DNA from: an uncultured Lachnospiraceae bacterium | GTDB taxonomy: Bacteria > Bacillota_A > Clostridia > Lachnospirales > Lachnospiraceae | NCBI GenBank assembly: GCA_949957035.1 | Contig: CATLIP010000002.1 | Span: 1 to 24,355, forward strand | Length of the DNA stretch: 24,355 nt | Reading direction: 5' to 3' | Shown: positions 1 through 7,493 of the stretch, one piece after another | Layout: each line of letters starts with the position of its first letter | How positions within the stretch are numbered: the first letter of the stretch is position 1 | The notes under the pieces: model-generated | What the model saw: only the letters and a program-made list of their open reading frames with translations | The model's database searches: none | What the model was told of the DNA's origin: nothing | Translations under genes and position numbers: made by a program

Positions 1-15
1 CAGACTTTTTCTCAT
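1..15 (-). CDS. Probable start of a second ABC-2 permease (only first codons visible)
   Basis: An ATG at 15 (reading leftward, MRKSL...) sits 4 bases after a GGAGGGG Shine-Dalgarno sequence, inside the tail of the ATPase gene and in another frame. A short translational overlap like this is common between an ABC-2 ATPase and its downstream permease, and the operon already has one permease upstream. Only five codons are in the window, so identity is inferred purely from context. Confidence 0.35.
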
Positions 16-1042
16 GCCGCCCCTCCCTTGACTGACTGATAATCTCCATTAATATCTCTTCCAGATTCGGTTCGTGTATACTTAAGTTATGAATCTGAAC
101 CTGACGTTCAAACAAGACATTCAAAACCTTTGACCAATCCTTAGGGGTTCCGCTTACACTTACAACCGTTTCCTGCCCCTTCTCTATGGTAAGACTGTCA
201 CAAAATCTCTCTTTTAATTCTTTCAGTATTGACGAATTCTCATTCAAATATGTCCGGATGGATAATCGGGGCCGGTATGCAAACAGTTCCTTAAGCTCTT
301 CTTTGGTCCCTTGAGCAATAATCTTTCCTTTGTCCAGCACATATATATAATCACACAATTCTTCTGCTTCGGCAATATAATGGGTAGTCAGCAGGAGGCC
401 TTTTTCCCTTTCTTTCGCCAGTCCTGCGATTAATTCTCTGATTTCTTTTGCAATCATAATATCCAGTCCCAGAGTCGGCTCGTCCATAAAAAGGTACTCC
501 GGATCATTGATTAGTCCCCTGGCAATCTGCAGGCGCTGCTTCATCCCCTTTGAATATCTCTCCACCGGAATATCTGCGGCATCTTCCAATCTTACAAGCT
601 TTAACAGCTCTGCAATCTTCTCGCTCAGTCCGTTCCCGCTTAATCCATACAGACTGCCAAAATATCTGAGATTCTCCTTCGCAGTCAGCCTCCAGTAGAG
701 ATTCCTCTCTCCGCCTGAAATCATGTTGATATGCTCCTTCACCCAGAGGTGATTCTTTACGGCGTCAACCCCGTTCATGGTCAGGCTGCCTGACGTTGGA
801 ACTATAACAGATGCAAGCATACGGATCGTCGTCGTCTTTCCCGCGCCGTTAATGCCTAATACGCCGGTTATTTTTCCCCGGGGAATCTGAAGCGATATGT
901 CTCTCACCGCATGGATCACCTTTTTCTGTTTGCGTACGAATAGCCCCCTTTTTTCTTTTAACATGTAATCTTTTACCAAATGTCTGGCGATTATTTTTCC
1001 TGCTTCCTGATTCTTTAGTCCATTATTGACTACGCTGCACAT
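1..1042 (-). CDS. ABC-2 type exporter ATP-binding protein (3' end outside window)
   Basis: Nucleotide-binding subunit of an ABC exporter, hydrolysing ATP at the inner face of the membrane. It is open from the ATG at 1042 to the window edge (347 codons, no stop). Visible motifs are Walker A GINGAGKT (about residues 63-70), the signature YSKGMKQR (163-170), Walker B YLFMDEP (183-189) and the H-loop His (221, in TTHY). The C-terminal ~100 residues after the ATPase core are typical of DrrA/CcmA-like ABC-2 ATPases. The start is supported by AAAGGAG 8 bases upstream. It lies 18 bases downstream of the permease at 1061-1867, so the two are surely one operon. Substrate is not predictable; lipid, polyketide-like or peptide export are all possible for this family. 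The reading frame is sure; the exact C-terminus is not visible. Confidence 0.93.
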   Translation of the reverse strand, partial: MCSVVNNGLKNQEAGKIIARHLVKDYMLKEKRGLFVRKQKKVIHAVRDISLQIPRGKITGVLGINGAGKTTTIRMLASVIVPTSGSLTMNGVDAVKNHLWVKEHINMISGGERNLYWRLTAKENLRYFGSLYGLSGNGLSEKIAELLKLVRLEDAADIPVERYSKGMKQRLQIARGLINDPEYLFMDEPTLGLDIMIAKEIRELIAGLAKEREKGLLLTTHYIAEAEELCDYIYVLDKGKIIAQGTKEELKELFAYRPRLSIRTYLNENSSILKELKERFCDSLTIEKGQETVVSVSGTPKDWSKVLNVLFERQVQIHNLSIHEPNLEEILMEIISQSREGRHEKKS

Positions 1043-1060
1043 CACACGCTCTCCTTTCCG

Positions 1061-1867
1061 CTATCCAAATATACTTTCGATTAATCTTTGTTCCAGTCTT
1101 TTATTCCACCATAGTCCTGCCGACAAATACATTCCTGAAAGAAGCAATAGCTGTATCATTAATTGGTAATTATCTGTCATATACTGACGTCCGATTACGA
1201 TATTTCGAAACAGGCTCACCGCCGGAGTCAGCGGAAATATCTGTGCAAAATTCTGTACCCACTCCGGTAAATACTGATTGGGATATACGATTCCGCAAAT
1301 CAGGCTCATCGTGACAAATAAAGTATTCTGCGTAATATAAGTGTCCCTTGTATACAGCATAATTCCTGACAAAAAGATACCCATACAGAAAAAACCAAAC
1401 ACTGCTAACAGGATTGCCGCCAAAGCGCCCGGAGATAATAAATATCTCAAATCTGCTCCCAAAAGCCCCCCGACGAACAATACCGTACCAAATTCTATGA
1501 ACGCCCTTGTGGTCTGTTCCAGCAGACACCCAAGAAAATACAGATTACGGGACGCCGGAGCAAGCAGCAGCATTTCCAGCGTCCCCTCCCGCAGCTCTGT
1601 TATGAGCGCCCTTCCTATGTTCATCAAAGTCGATACTGCCAGCACGTTAAGAGCAGACCCCAGCACGATATAGGTCATATAATCAGCCCCGTCCGTATAC
1701 TGACTAAACTCACTGTTTAGGCTGCCCTTCATAAAGAAGCTGTAAATAAAATAAGGAAAAACAATCTGCGTTACACCTGTTGTTACTCTGGATACCATGA
1801 ACGACCATGGAACCGCACGCAATATCCCGATTCGGATTTTCTTATATGTAGACCAAATGACTCTCAT
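1061..1867 (-). CDS. ABC-2 type transporter permease
   Basis: Membrane subunit of an ABC-2 exporter (PF01061-like), about 268 residues. The sequence shows an amphipathic N-terminus (IRIGILRAVPWSFMVSR), then about six hydrophobic segments. The central stretch ALITELREGTLEMLLLAPAS resembles the conserved coupling-helix region of ABC-2 permeases, where 'REGTLE' contacts the ATPase. A start at 1885 is possible, but that ATG has no ribosome binding site. The internal ATG at 1867 is preceded by GGAGGGAAAAGGAGAG and is preferred. The gene is the first in the minus-strand operon, driven by the consensus promoter at 1958-1986. Partner of the downstream ATPase and probably of a second permease. Confidence 0.88.
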   Translation of the reverse strand: MRVIWSTYKKIRIGILRAVPWSFMVSRVTTGVTQIVFPYFIYSFFMKGSLNSEFSQYTDGADYMTYIVLGSALNVLAVSTLMNIGRALITELREGTLEMLLLAPASRNLYFLGCLLEQTTRAFIEFGTVLFVGGLLGADLRYLLSPGALAAILLAVFGFFCMGIFLSGIMLYTRDTYITQNTLFVTMSLICGIVYPNQYLPEWVQNFAQIFPLTPAVSLFRNIVIGRQYMTDNYQLMIQLLLLSGMYLSAGLWWNKRLEQRLIESIFG

Positions 1868-1957
1868 CTCTCCTTTTCCCTCCATGCGTTAATTTCATAC
1901 AGATATTTTCCATTATCCATATGGTTAATCTTTTTCATTTTTCCTTAAGGCGGAGGT

Positions 1958-1986
1958 ATTATAATAACAGATTTGCCGTTTGTCAA
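1958..1986 (-). promoter_or_regulatory. Consensus sigma-A promoter of the minus ABC-2 operon
   Basis: Read on the minus strand the -35 is TTGACA (1986-1981) and the -10 is TATAAT (1963-1958), separated by exactly 17 bases: a perfect match to the housekeeping consensus. Transcription should begin near 1951, leaving a leader of about 85 bases before the permease. Such strength without an activator site suggests either constitutive expression or repression by a factor not visible here. Confidence 0.85.
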
Positions 1987-2017
1987 TCACATTTTCGGCA
2001 CATATTTTCATTTCCAC

Positions 2018-2046
2018 TTTACCCGCTTTTCCTTACATGGTATAAT
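2018..2046 (+). promoter_or_regulatory. Extended -10 sigma-A promoter of the plus ABC operon
   Basis: TTTACC (2018-2023) and TATAAT (2041-2046) with a 17-base spacer; TG at 2038-2039 gives an extended -10 (TGnTATAAT). It drives the ATPase at 2219 through a leader of about 165 bases. Confidence 0.75.
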
Positions 2047-2218
2047 CAAAAAGCAGTATCAACTGAATATTTTACCTCGGTATTCGATACATCATTTCCG
2101 CAATATCTATTACCATTCTCTCACGATATCCGCAAAACGATGTACATGTTGGCAAAATCCAACAAAACCAGACCGGCTTGGCAAGATATGAAAATATAAC
2201 TACCAGGAGGAAGCAAGC

Positions 2219-3007
2219 ATGATTACGATGGAACACGTATGCAAATCGTACAAGATTGCAAAAAGAAACGCCGGCTTTAAAGCCGCATTTGAAGCCTTTT
2301 TTCACAGAGAGTATGAGATTATCCATGCCCTGAACGACGTAACCTTTTCCATTAGCGACGGCGAGATGGTGGGCTATATCGGTCCTAACGGAGCGGGAAA
2401 AAGCTCCACAATCAAAATCCTGAGCGGAATATTAACCCCTGACAGCGGGACCGTCCTTGTGGACGGGCGAATCCCACATAAGAACCGAATCCGGCATGTC
2501 CGGGAAATCGGCGTCGTGTTCGGACAGCGCTCCCAGTTATGGTGGGACGTCCCTGTCATAGATTCTTTTGAATTATTGAAGGACATCTATTCTATTCCGG
2601 ACTCTCAATACCGCCAAAGCCTAAACGAACTGACTGAATTACTGAACTTAAAGGAGCTTCTGCGCTCCCCTGCAAGACAGTTATCCCTAGGCCAGAGGAT
2701 GCGCTGCGAGATTGCCGCCTCACTGCTGCACCGCCCGCGTATCTTGTTTCTGGACGAGCCCACCATAGGGCTTGACGCAGTGTCAAAACTAGCGGTCCGC
2801 GACTTCATTTTACAGCAGAATAAAAACCATAAAACTACCGTAATTCTCACTACTCACGATATGCAGGACATAGAAGCTCTGGCAAGCCGCATCATCCTAA
2901 TCGGCAAAGGCAGGCTTCTTTTGGACGGAACCTTAGAGGATATCAAAAGAGGCGGTGAAAATATCGACGAGACGGTAGCGGAACTGTACCGCGAATATGA
3001 TATATAA
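2219..3007 (+). CDS. ABC transporter ATPase, COG4586 type
   Basis: ATP-hydrolysing subunit of a three-gene ABC exporter, 262 residues. Walker A is GPNGAGKS (55-62). The unusual Q-loop region FGQRSQLWWD (101-110) is characteristic of the uncharacterised COG4586 subfamily. The signature is LSLGQR (155-160), Walker B ILFLDE (175-180) and the H-loop His 213. The N-terminal insertion before the ATPase core (residues 10-35, basic and aromatic) is also usual in this subgroup. The start has AGGAGGA 7 bases upstream. It is followed 15 bases later by the first of two permeases, the classical COG4586-COG4587-COG3694 gene order. Substrate unknown. Confidence 0.93.
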   Translation: MITMEHVCKSYKIAKRNAGFKAAFEAFFHREYEIIHALNDVTFSISDGEMVGYIGPNGAGKSSTIKILSGILTPDSGTVLVDGRIPHKNRIRHVREIGVVFGQRSQLWWDVPVIDSFELLKDIYSIPDSQYRQSLNELTELLNLKELLRSPARQLSLGQRMRCEIAASLLHRPRILFLDEPTIGLDAVSKLAVRDFILQQNKNHKTTVILTTHDMQDIEALASRIILIGKGRLLLDGTLEDIKRGGENIDETVAELYREYDI

Positions 3008-3022
3008 AGGGGGATTCTAATC

Positions 3023-3826
3023 ATGAAAAAATATCTTTCTTTTTTTCGGTTAAGATTTTCCATGGGGCTTCAATATCGAGCCGCCGCCCTTGGAGGGATT
3101 CTAACCCAGTTCGTATGGGGCTTCATGGAAATCATGATATTCCAGGCATTTTACCGGGCGGATGCCGACGCGTTTCCCATGAGTTTTTCCGCCACAGCCT
3201 CCTACATATGGCTGCAGGAGGCATTCCTCGCCCTGTTTGCCACCTATCTTGTGGAGCAGGAAATCTTTGACTCCATTGTAAACGGAAACATTGCATATGA
3301 ATTATGCCGGCCCTTAAGTATCTACAACATGTGGTTTTCCCGAAGCATGGCAATACGCCTGTCAAAGGCAGTCCTTCGCTGCTTCCCCATACTGGCTGTG
3401 GCCGCGTTCCTCCCCCATCCCTATGGAATCGCACCGCCTGCAAGCTGGCGGCACTTCATTCTATTTGCAGTAACATTAATCCTGGGACTGGCGATGACGG
3501 TATCCTTCTGTGTCCTGGTGTACATATTGGCATTTTTCACCATATCGCCCCAGGGGCTGCAGATGATTTTCGTAACCCTGACCGACTTTTTCGCCGGCTC
3601 GCTGATTCCACTGCCGTTTTTTCCGGAGAAAATGCAGCGGGCCATGGAACTTCTGCCCTTTGCAGCTATGCAGAACGTTCCGCTGCGTATCTACGGAGGA
3701 AGCATGTCTGCTCATGAGGTGAAAAAGGCTGTGTTCCTTCAGCTCTTCTGGCTTGTAACCGTTACGGTAATCGGAAAGCTGCTCTGTATGCTGGCTCAGA
3801 AACGGCTCACTGTGCAAGGCGGCTAA
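3023..3826 (+). CDS. ABC-2 family permease (COG4587 type)
   Basis: First membrane subunit of the COG4586 exporter, 267 residues, with about six hydrophobic segments. The stretch ending GNIAYELCRPLSIYNMWF (about residues 90-110) carries the 'G.i..eLcRPls' motif that defines ABC2_membrane_6-like permeases and likely contacts the ATPase. The loop FFAGSLIPLPFFPEKMQ, before the last helices, is also typical ('G.liPl.ffP'). Start chosen at 3023, with AAAGGGGG upstream. Forms a heterodimer with the product of 3860-4657, by family precedent. Confidence 0.88.
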   Translation: MKKYLSFFRLRFSMGLQYRAAALGGILTQFVWGFMEIMIFQAFYRADADAFPMSFSATASYIWLQEAFLALFATYLVEQEIFDSIVNGNIAYELCRPLSIYNMWFSRSMAIRLSKAVLRCFPILAVAAFLPHPYGIAPPASWRHFILFAVTLILGLAMTVSFCVLVYILAFFTISPQGLQMIFVTLTDFFAGSLIPLPFFPEKMQRAMELLPFAAMQNVPLRIYGGSMSAHEVKKAVFLQLFWLVTVTVIGKLLCMLAQKRLTVQGG

Positions 3827-3859
3827 TCAACATATTACGATGTAAGGAGGGAACGCATT

Positions 3860-4657
3860 TTGCATAAATTAAACCAGACTGTACGCCTTTATTTTCATTA
3901 TGTATCCATCAATATCCGATGCACCATGCAGTATAAGGCTTCATTCCTCATGACGGCCCTAGGCCAGTTTCTCGTATCATTTACCATATTTCTGGGAATA
4001 TTCTTCATGTTCCGGAGATTTTCTAAAGTGGAGGGCTTCGTCTACAGCGAAGTGCTGTTATGTTTTGCAATCATGCTGATGGAATTTTCTCTTGCGGAAA
4101 TGTTTGCCAGAGGTTTCGACCGGTTCTCAGGTATGGTAAAAACCGGAGAGTTTGACCGTATACTGGTCCGCCCTCAGAATGAAATGATCCAGGTTTTGGG
4201 AAGTAAGTTCGAACTCACGCGGATAGGACGGATGATGCAGGCAGTCGTGATGTTTATCTATGGAATTGTCAAGAGCGACATCCTATGGAGCTTTTCTAAG
4301 CTTCTCACTCTCGTCTTCATGCTGGCGGGCGGAACCGCAGTCTTTACCGCCCTGTTTCTGATTTATGCGGCGCTATGCTTTTTTACGCTGGACGGGCTGG
4401 AGTTTATGAATATATTTACAGACGGGGCCAGAGAGTTTGGCAAATATCCCATAGGGGTTTACGGGAAGGAAGTTCTTATATTTACTACCTTCTTTGTCCC
4501 TTACGCGCTGATACAATATTATCCTCTGCTGTATATACTGGGACGAAGGACGGAAATATTTCTGGTGTTCCTGCCGCTTTTTGCCTGCTGGTTTCTGATT
4601 CCGGCCCTGCTGTTATGGCGGTTTGGAGTAAGACATTATAAGTCAAGCGGGTCTTAG
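3860..4657 (+). CDS. ABC-2 family permease (COG3694 type), TTG start
   Basis: Second membrane subunit of the same exporter, 265 residues, about six transmembrane segments. Residues around 93-105 (GEFDRILVRPQNE) match the paired 'G.fD..LvRPl' motif seen in the sister permease. The region GLEFMNIFTDGAREFGKYPIGVYGK is the corresponding conserved loop of COG3694 proteins. Initiation is at a TTG, with AAGGAGG nine bases upstream; no in-frame ATG is better placed. Last gene of the plus operon; an inverted repeat follows at 4686-4723. Confidence 0.88.
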   Translation: MHKLNQTVRLYFHYVSINIRCTMQYKASFLMTALGQFLVSFTIFLGIFFMFRRFSKVEGFVYSEVLLCFAIMLMEFSLAEMFARGFDRFSGMVKTGEFDRILVRPQNEMIQVLGSKFELTRIGRMMQAVVMFIYGIVKSDILWSFSKLLTLVFMLAGGTAVFTALFLIYAALCFFTLDGLEFMNIFTDGAREFGKYPIGVYGKEVLIFTTFFVPYALIQYYPLLYILGRRTEIFLVFLPLFACWFLIPALLLWRFGVRHYKSSGS

Positions 4658-4685
4658 TATAGTCGTCTTTTTTTTAAACAAATGT

Positions 4686-4723
4686 CGAGATTTGCTGCAT
4701 TCTTACAAATTCATCAAATCTCG
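4686..4723. terminator. Inverted repeat between convergent operons
   Basis: CGAGATTTG (4686-4694) and CAAATCTCG (4715-4723) form a perfect 9-bp stem with a 20-base loop, lying exactly between the plus ABC operon and the convergent asparaginase/glutaredoxin unit. A T-run precedes it (about 4668-4676) and only a moderate GTTTTAAT follows, so termination strength on either strand is uncertain. Position makes a shared bidirectional terminator the best guess. Confidence 0.45.
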
Positions 4724-4735
4724 GCAGCACAAGTT

Positions 4736-5002
4736 TTAATCTATTATATAACTTTTTATAACTTTTTCCAACGAAAGCGTCACTTCCCCATCCGGCAGCA
4801 CAAAACAAGGAATCCCAATCCTTCCGTCTGCCTTAACCTCGTCAAAAATTCCGCCGGAATCCCTGTACTTCAAGAACTCTTTCAAATTCGCCGTAGCCTC
4901 TGAAAAATCCTTATACACGTACTCTATCCCTCTGCTGTCCAGTTCCTCCAACGCCTCGACACAATGCGGGCATATATGCATCCCATAAATAACCGGTCCC
5001 AT
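4736..5002 (-). CDS. Glutaredoxin-related small redox protein
   Basis: An 88-residue thioredoxin-fold protein resembling the COG4545 glutaredoxin-related group. The redox motif CPHC is at residues 12-15, after a first beta strand (PVIYGMHI). The cis-proline region is GIPCFVLPDG, and it carries an extra Cys immediately after the Pro, which is unusual but seen in this small family. Predicted cytosolic thiol-disulfide oxidoreductase. The ATG at 5002 is three bases from the asparaginase stop, with AGAGGGG upstream, so it is co-transcribed and probably translationally coupled. The partner substrate is unknown. Confidence 0.82.
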   Translation of the reverse strand: MGPVIYGMHICPHCVEALEELDSRGIEYVYKDFSEATANLKEFLKYRDSGGIFDEVKADGRIGIPCFVLPDGEVTLSLEKVIKSYIID

Positions 5003-5005
5003 AAC

Positions 5006-6028
5006 CTACCCCTCTCTTTCCAGTCTCTTCGTAAATAAAATATCATGGTTAATCTCTGTGTAAAACTCCCCCTTCATCCCCTCATAATCTGTCTTTCCTC
5101 TTCCCATCAGCCACATCATTTTTGTGATTACAGCCTCCAGGGTCATATCATAGGCTTCCAGAAGCTTAAAATCCTGCTTCACTCGTTTCCCCACCTCATA
5201 GACCGTCATATTACTCCCCTCGTTGGCAACCTGGGTAGTCATCACCACATACTTTCCCTTGCCTTCCCACTCCTTCATTTCACGGTAAAATTCCTGTACC
5301 AGCGTATTGGGGATTCCGCCTACTCCAAAGCTTTCAATCACGATACAGTCATAATGCACAAAAAGATAAGGAAGAATGCTCGCATGCATTCCCGGTATTA
5401 ACTTTAACACATATACACTATCCTTCATATCATAGCTGAAGCTGACTTCCTTACTGCAAGACGGCTCCCTAATATAACGCACAATCATCCCCTCCTGAAT
5501 CACCGCCAGATATGGAAAATTAATGCTGGAGAATGCATCATAACTCTTGGCTCTCTCCTTTTTTGCCCGAGTCCCGGCAATGACCTTCCCGTCAAACACA
5601 ATATTGACATTCTGCGACTCATCATCCGCAGCATAAATGAAGCTGTCCAGAAGATTCGTCCTTGCATCCGTCACATCCATCTGAATGGGCTTCTGCGCCC
5701 CTGTAATCACGATGGGCTTCGTCGAATTTTGAATCATATAAGACAACGCTGCCGCCGTATACGCCAGCGTATCCGTACCATGACATATTACAAATCCATC
5801 ATAAGCCTCATAGCGCTCCTCAACAGTCCTTGCCAACAGCCTCCAATGCTCCGGCGTTACATTCGTACTGTCCAGATTGCAGACCTGGATAGAATCCACC
5901 TCGCAGACCTGCCGCACTGCCGGAATATAAGACAGGATATCTGCCGGCGTAAGCCCGGGAGCCAGCCCAAACTCCGTCTGCATGGAGGCAATCGTCCCTC
6001 CGGTTCCAATCATCAGTATCTTCTTCAC
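5006..6028 (-). CDS. ansA: L-asparaginase, type I (cytosolic)
   Basis: Hydrolyses L-asparagine to aspartate and ammonia. At 340 residues it matches the type I (AnsA) family length and has no signal peptide, so it should act in the cytosol. The first catalytic motif TGGTIAS is at 9-15 (nucleophilic Thr12), and the second motif HGTDT at 83-87 supplies Thr85-Asp86; a Lys in the 156-161 region completes the expected set. Translation starts at a GTG (6028) with AAGGGGG nine bases upstream. The small glutaredoxin gene follows in the same operon. A putative promoter lies at 6125-6151. The specificity, asparaginase versus glutaminase, is inferred from family only. Confidence 0.92.
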   Translation of the reverse strand: MKKILMIGTGGTIASMQTEFGLAPGLTPADILSYIPAVRQVCEVDSIQVCNLDSTNVTPEHWRLLARTVEERYEAYDGFVICHGTDTLAYTAAALSYMIQNSTKPIVITGAQKPIQMDVTDARTNLLDSFIYAADDESQNVNIVFDGKVIAGTRAKKERAKSYDAFSSINFPYLAVIQEGMIVRYIREPSCSKEVSFSYDMKDSVYVLKLIPGMHASILPYLFVHYDCIVIESFGVGGIPNTLVQEFYREMKEWEGKGKYVVMTTQVANEGSNMTVYEVGKRVKQDFKLLEAYDMTLEAVITKMMWLMGRGKTDYEGMKGEFYTEINHDILFTKRLEREG

Positions 6029-6124
6029 GATTCAAATCCCCCTTCATCATTCGCATCCAAAACATACCTTCACATATACACAATTATCCACATCCGTCTT
6101 ATCTGAGTGATTCGGATGAACCGC

Positions 6125-6151
6125 ATTATACTTAAATTACATGCACATCAA
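6125..6151 (-). promoter_or_regulatory. Putative promoter of the asparaginase-glutaredoxin operon
   Basis: On the minus strand a perfect TATAAT (6130-6125) is preceded by TTGATG (6151-6146) with a short 15-base spacer. The suboptimal spacing leaves moderate confidence; the leader to the GTG start would be about 90 bases. Confidence 0.45.
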
Positions 6152-6197
6152 TAGTAACATTAAACTACTCCATATTCAAGATTACTTTTTCTGCTCT

Positions 6198-7493
6198 CTA
6201 TCCCCGCAATGTGGCAATCAGGCGTTTCTCATTCATCAACAAATTCAAGCCCTCCTCCATGGACCTGACGCATACATCCGCTATCGTCCCAAGCCTGCCA
6301 TACATTCCCTCTGCATCCATGACAGCCACAGAAAGAGCGGCAGTCTGAAACATGAGCATATCATTCCGTCCGTTTCCCAAACATACGCACCGCTGGTTTC
6401 CAAGGCTTTCTACAATCTTTCTTTTAGCCTGTGCTGCATCCCCTGAGGGAAATGTACGGACTTCCACAGGAAGCTTTGCACATTCCGCCTTCGCGTTTCC
6501 ATGGGTATCGGCAGTAACGACATAGATTCGCATCTTTTGTGCAAGCTGCCTCAAAAGCCCGCGTATATTCTCCGGGATAACTCCATCTACGGCTATGGTT
6601 CCGTTATAATCCAACACCAAATACTTAAGCTTAAGCAGCTTAAACCCGGGGATATCTATCTTCATCACCATTCTGTCCAAGCTCTCAGACAAAAATCGAT
6701 AGCCTGTGCCTATCCCAAGGTCCCGTCCGGTGAGTACATACTCCTTGGCCTTTCTTTGAAGAGCTGTGTTTTCCGGATACTGACGCTTATCCGAAAAGAT
6801 TTCCCCAAAGATTCTCTGCTCAGCCTGCGGATAAGCATATCCAACCTCCGTCACACAAAAAAGCTCCTGAAAACGAATGATATTGCTTGTTTCCGGAAGT
6901 ATCTCCTTAAGATGGGGCGACAGCAGCCAAGATTCACAGACGAACACCCGGTATTCCTCTCCAAAAAAATCTGACGCCCGTTCAAATGATTTGAGACATT
7001 CTTCATACACTAAGGGCTCTCCGGCAGGAATATGAACATTCAACCCTTTCGTTCCTGCCAAAATCTCCTGCCCATTCCCCTTGATATCCCTTTTAATCTG
7101 CATCGGCTCAAACTGCAGCCTTCCCAGCCGAAACAACTCCATCTTTACAGACTTTCCAAGCCAAAGGAGCTCATTCACGCCATAGACGCCATGTTTCCGG
7201 TAACATTCACTGCACCAGATTGTAATATCGTAGAAGGTCTGGTCAAACACTTCTTCAGCATACCCATTCTTCTGATATTCTTCAAAAGTATCCAACGCAA
7301 GCTTAAGATAAAATTCCAGAGCCCATCCAAAACATCCGCCCGTTTCTTTCCATTCTTTGACGAACTCATCCATATCCCGGTAAAATTTATCTCTCCATAC
7401 ACTATACTCCTTCTCGTCAATCTGTTCATTCAGAACCAGCCTGCGCGCTTCCTCGGGCAAATGAATCCGCTCCATTAATTCTTCTAATTTCAT
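6198..7493 (-). CDS. GNAT-like acyltransferase fused to soluble P-type-ATPase-like HAD domain
   Basis: Two-domain protein of 431 residues counted from the preferred start. Numbers below are from the longer frame, which begins 8 residues earlier. Residues about 30-280 match the NAT_N/GNAT_C acyltransferase pair: VHIPAGEPLVYEECLKSFE (161-179) and FVCESWLLSPHL (192-203), followed by SNIIRFQELF. Residues about 295-439 are a HAD domain of the COG4087 'soluble P-type ATPase' kind: VLDYNGT (301-307; nucleophile Asp303), VVTAD (333-337) and GNGRNDM (381-387). Motif I has Asn two residues after the nucleophile, as in P-type ATPases (DKTGT-like) rather than phosphatases (DxD). The start at 7493 overlaps the nucleoside hydrolase stop (ATGA), with GGAG and GAGG upstream; the ATG at 7517 lacks a site. 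Substrates of both domains are unknown. Confidence 0.82.
   Translation of the reverse strand: MKLEELMERIHLPEEARRLVLNEQIDEKEYSVWRDKFYRDMDEFVKEWKETGGCFGWALEFYLKLALDTFEEYQKNGYAEEVFDQTFYDITIWCSECYRKHGVYGVNELLWLGKSVKMELFRLGRLQFEPMQIKRDIKGNGQEILAGTKGLNVHIPAGEPLVYEECLKSFERASDFFGEEYRVFVCESWLLSPHLKEILPETSNIIRFQELFCVTEVGYAYPQAEQRIFGEIFSDKRQYPENTALQRKAKEYVLTGRDLGIGTGYRFLSESLDRMVMKIDIPGFKLLKLKYLVLDYNGTIAVDGVIPENIRGLLRQLAQKMRIYVVTADTHGNAKAECAKLPVEVRTFPSGDAAQAKRKIVESLGNQRCVCLGNGRNDMLMFQTAALSVAVMDAEGMYGRLGTIADVCVRSMEEGLNLLMNEKRLIATLRG

Larger units (their letters stand above)
1868..2218. other. Divergent intergenic region between two ABC exporter operons
   Basis: About 350 bases without a credible gene; the small open frames here lack ribosome binding sites and recognisable sequence. 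It contains one near-consensus sigma-A promoter for each operon (listed separately), with the two -35 elements about 32 bases apart. The plus transcript would carry an untranslated leader of roughly 165 bases. I see no riboswitch consensus in it. A CCTTAAGG palindrome lies at 1943-1950, just downstream of the minus -10, and could be an operator, but this is weak. Confidence 0.7.

Noticed and set aside
1341..1673. 110-codon frame on the plus strand opposite the ABC-2 permease
   Set aside because: Shadow of the permease gene; Pro/Ser/Lys-rich composition typical of an antisense frame, no ribosome binding site.
6060..6125. CATCCG...CGGATG inverted repeat in the asparaginase leader
   Set aside because: Six-base stem with a 16-base loop and no T-run or riboswitch consensus; likely chance.
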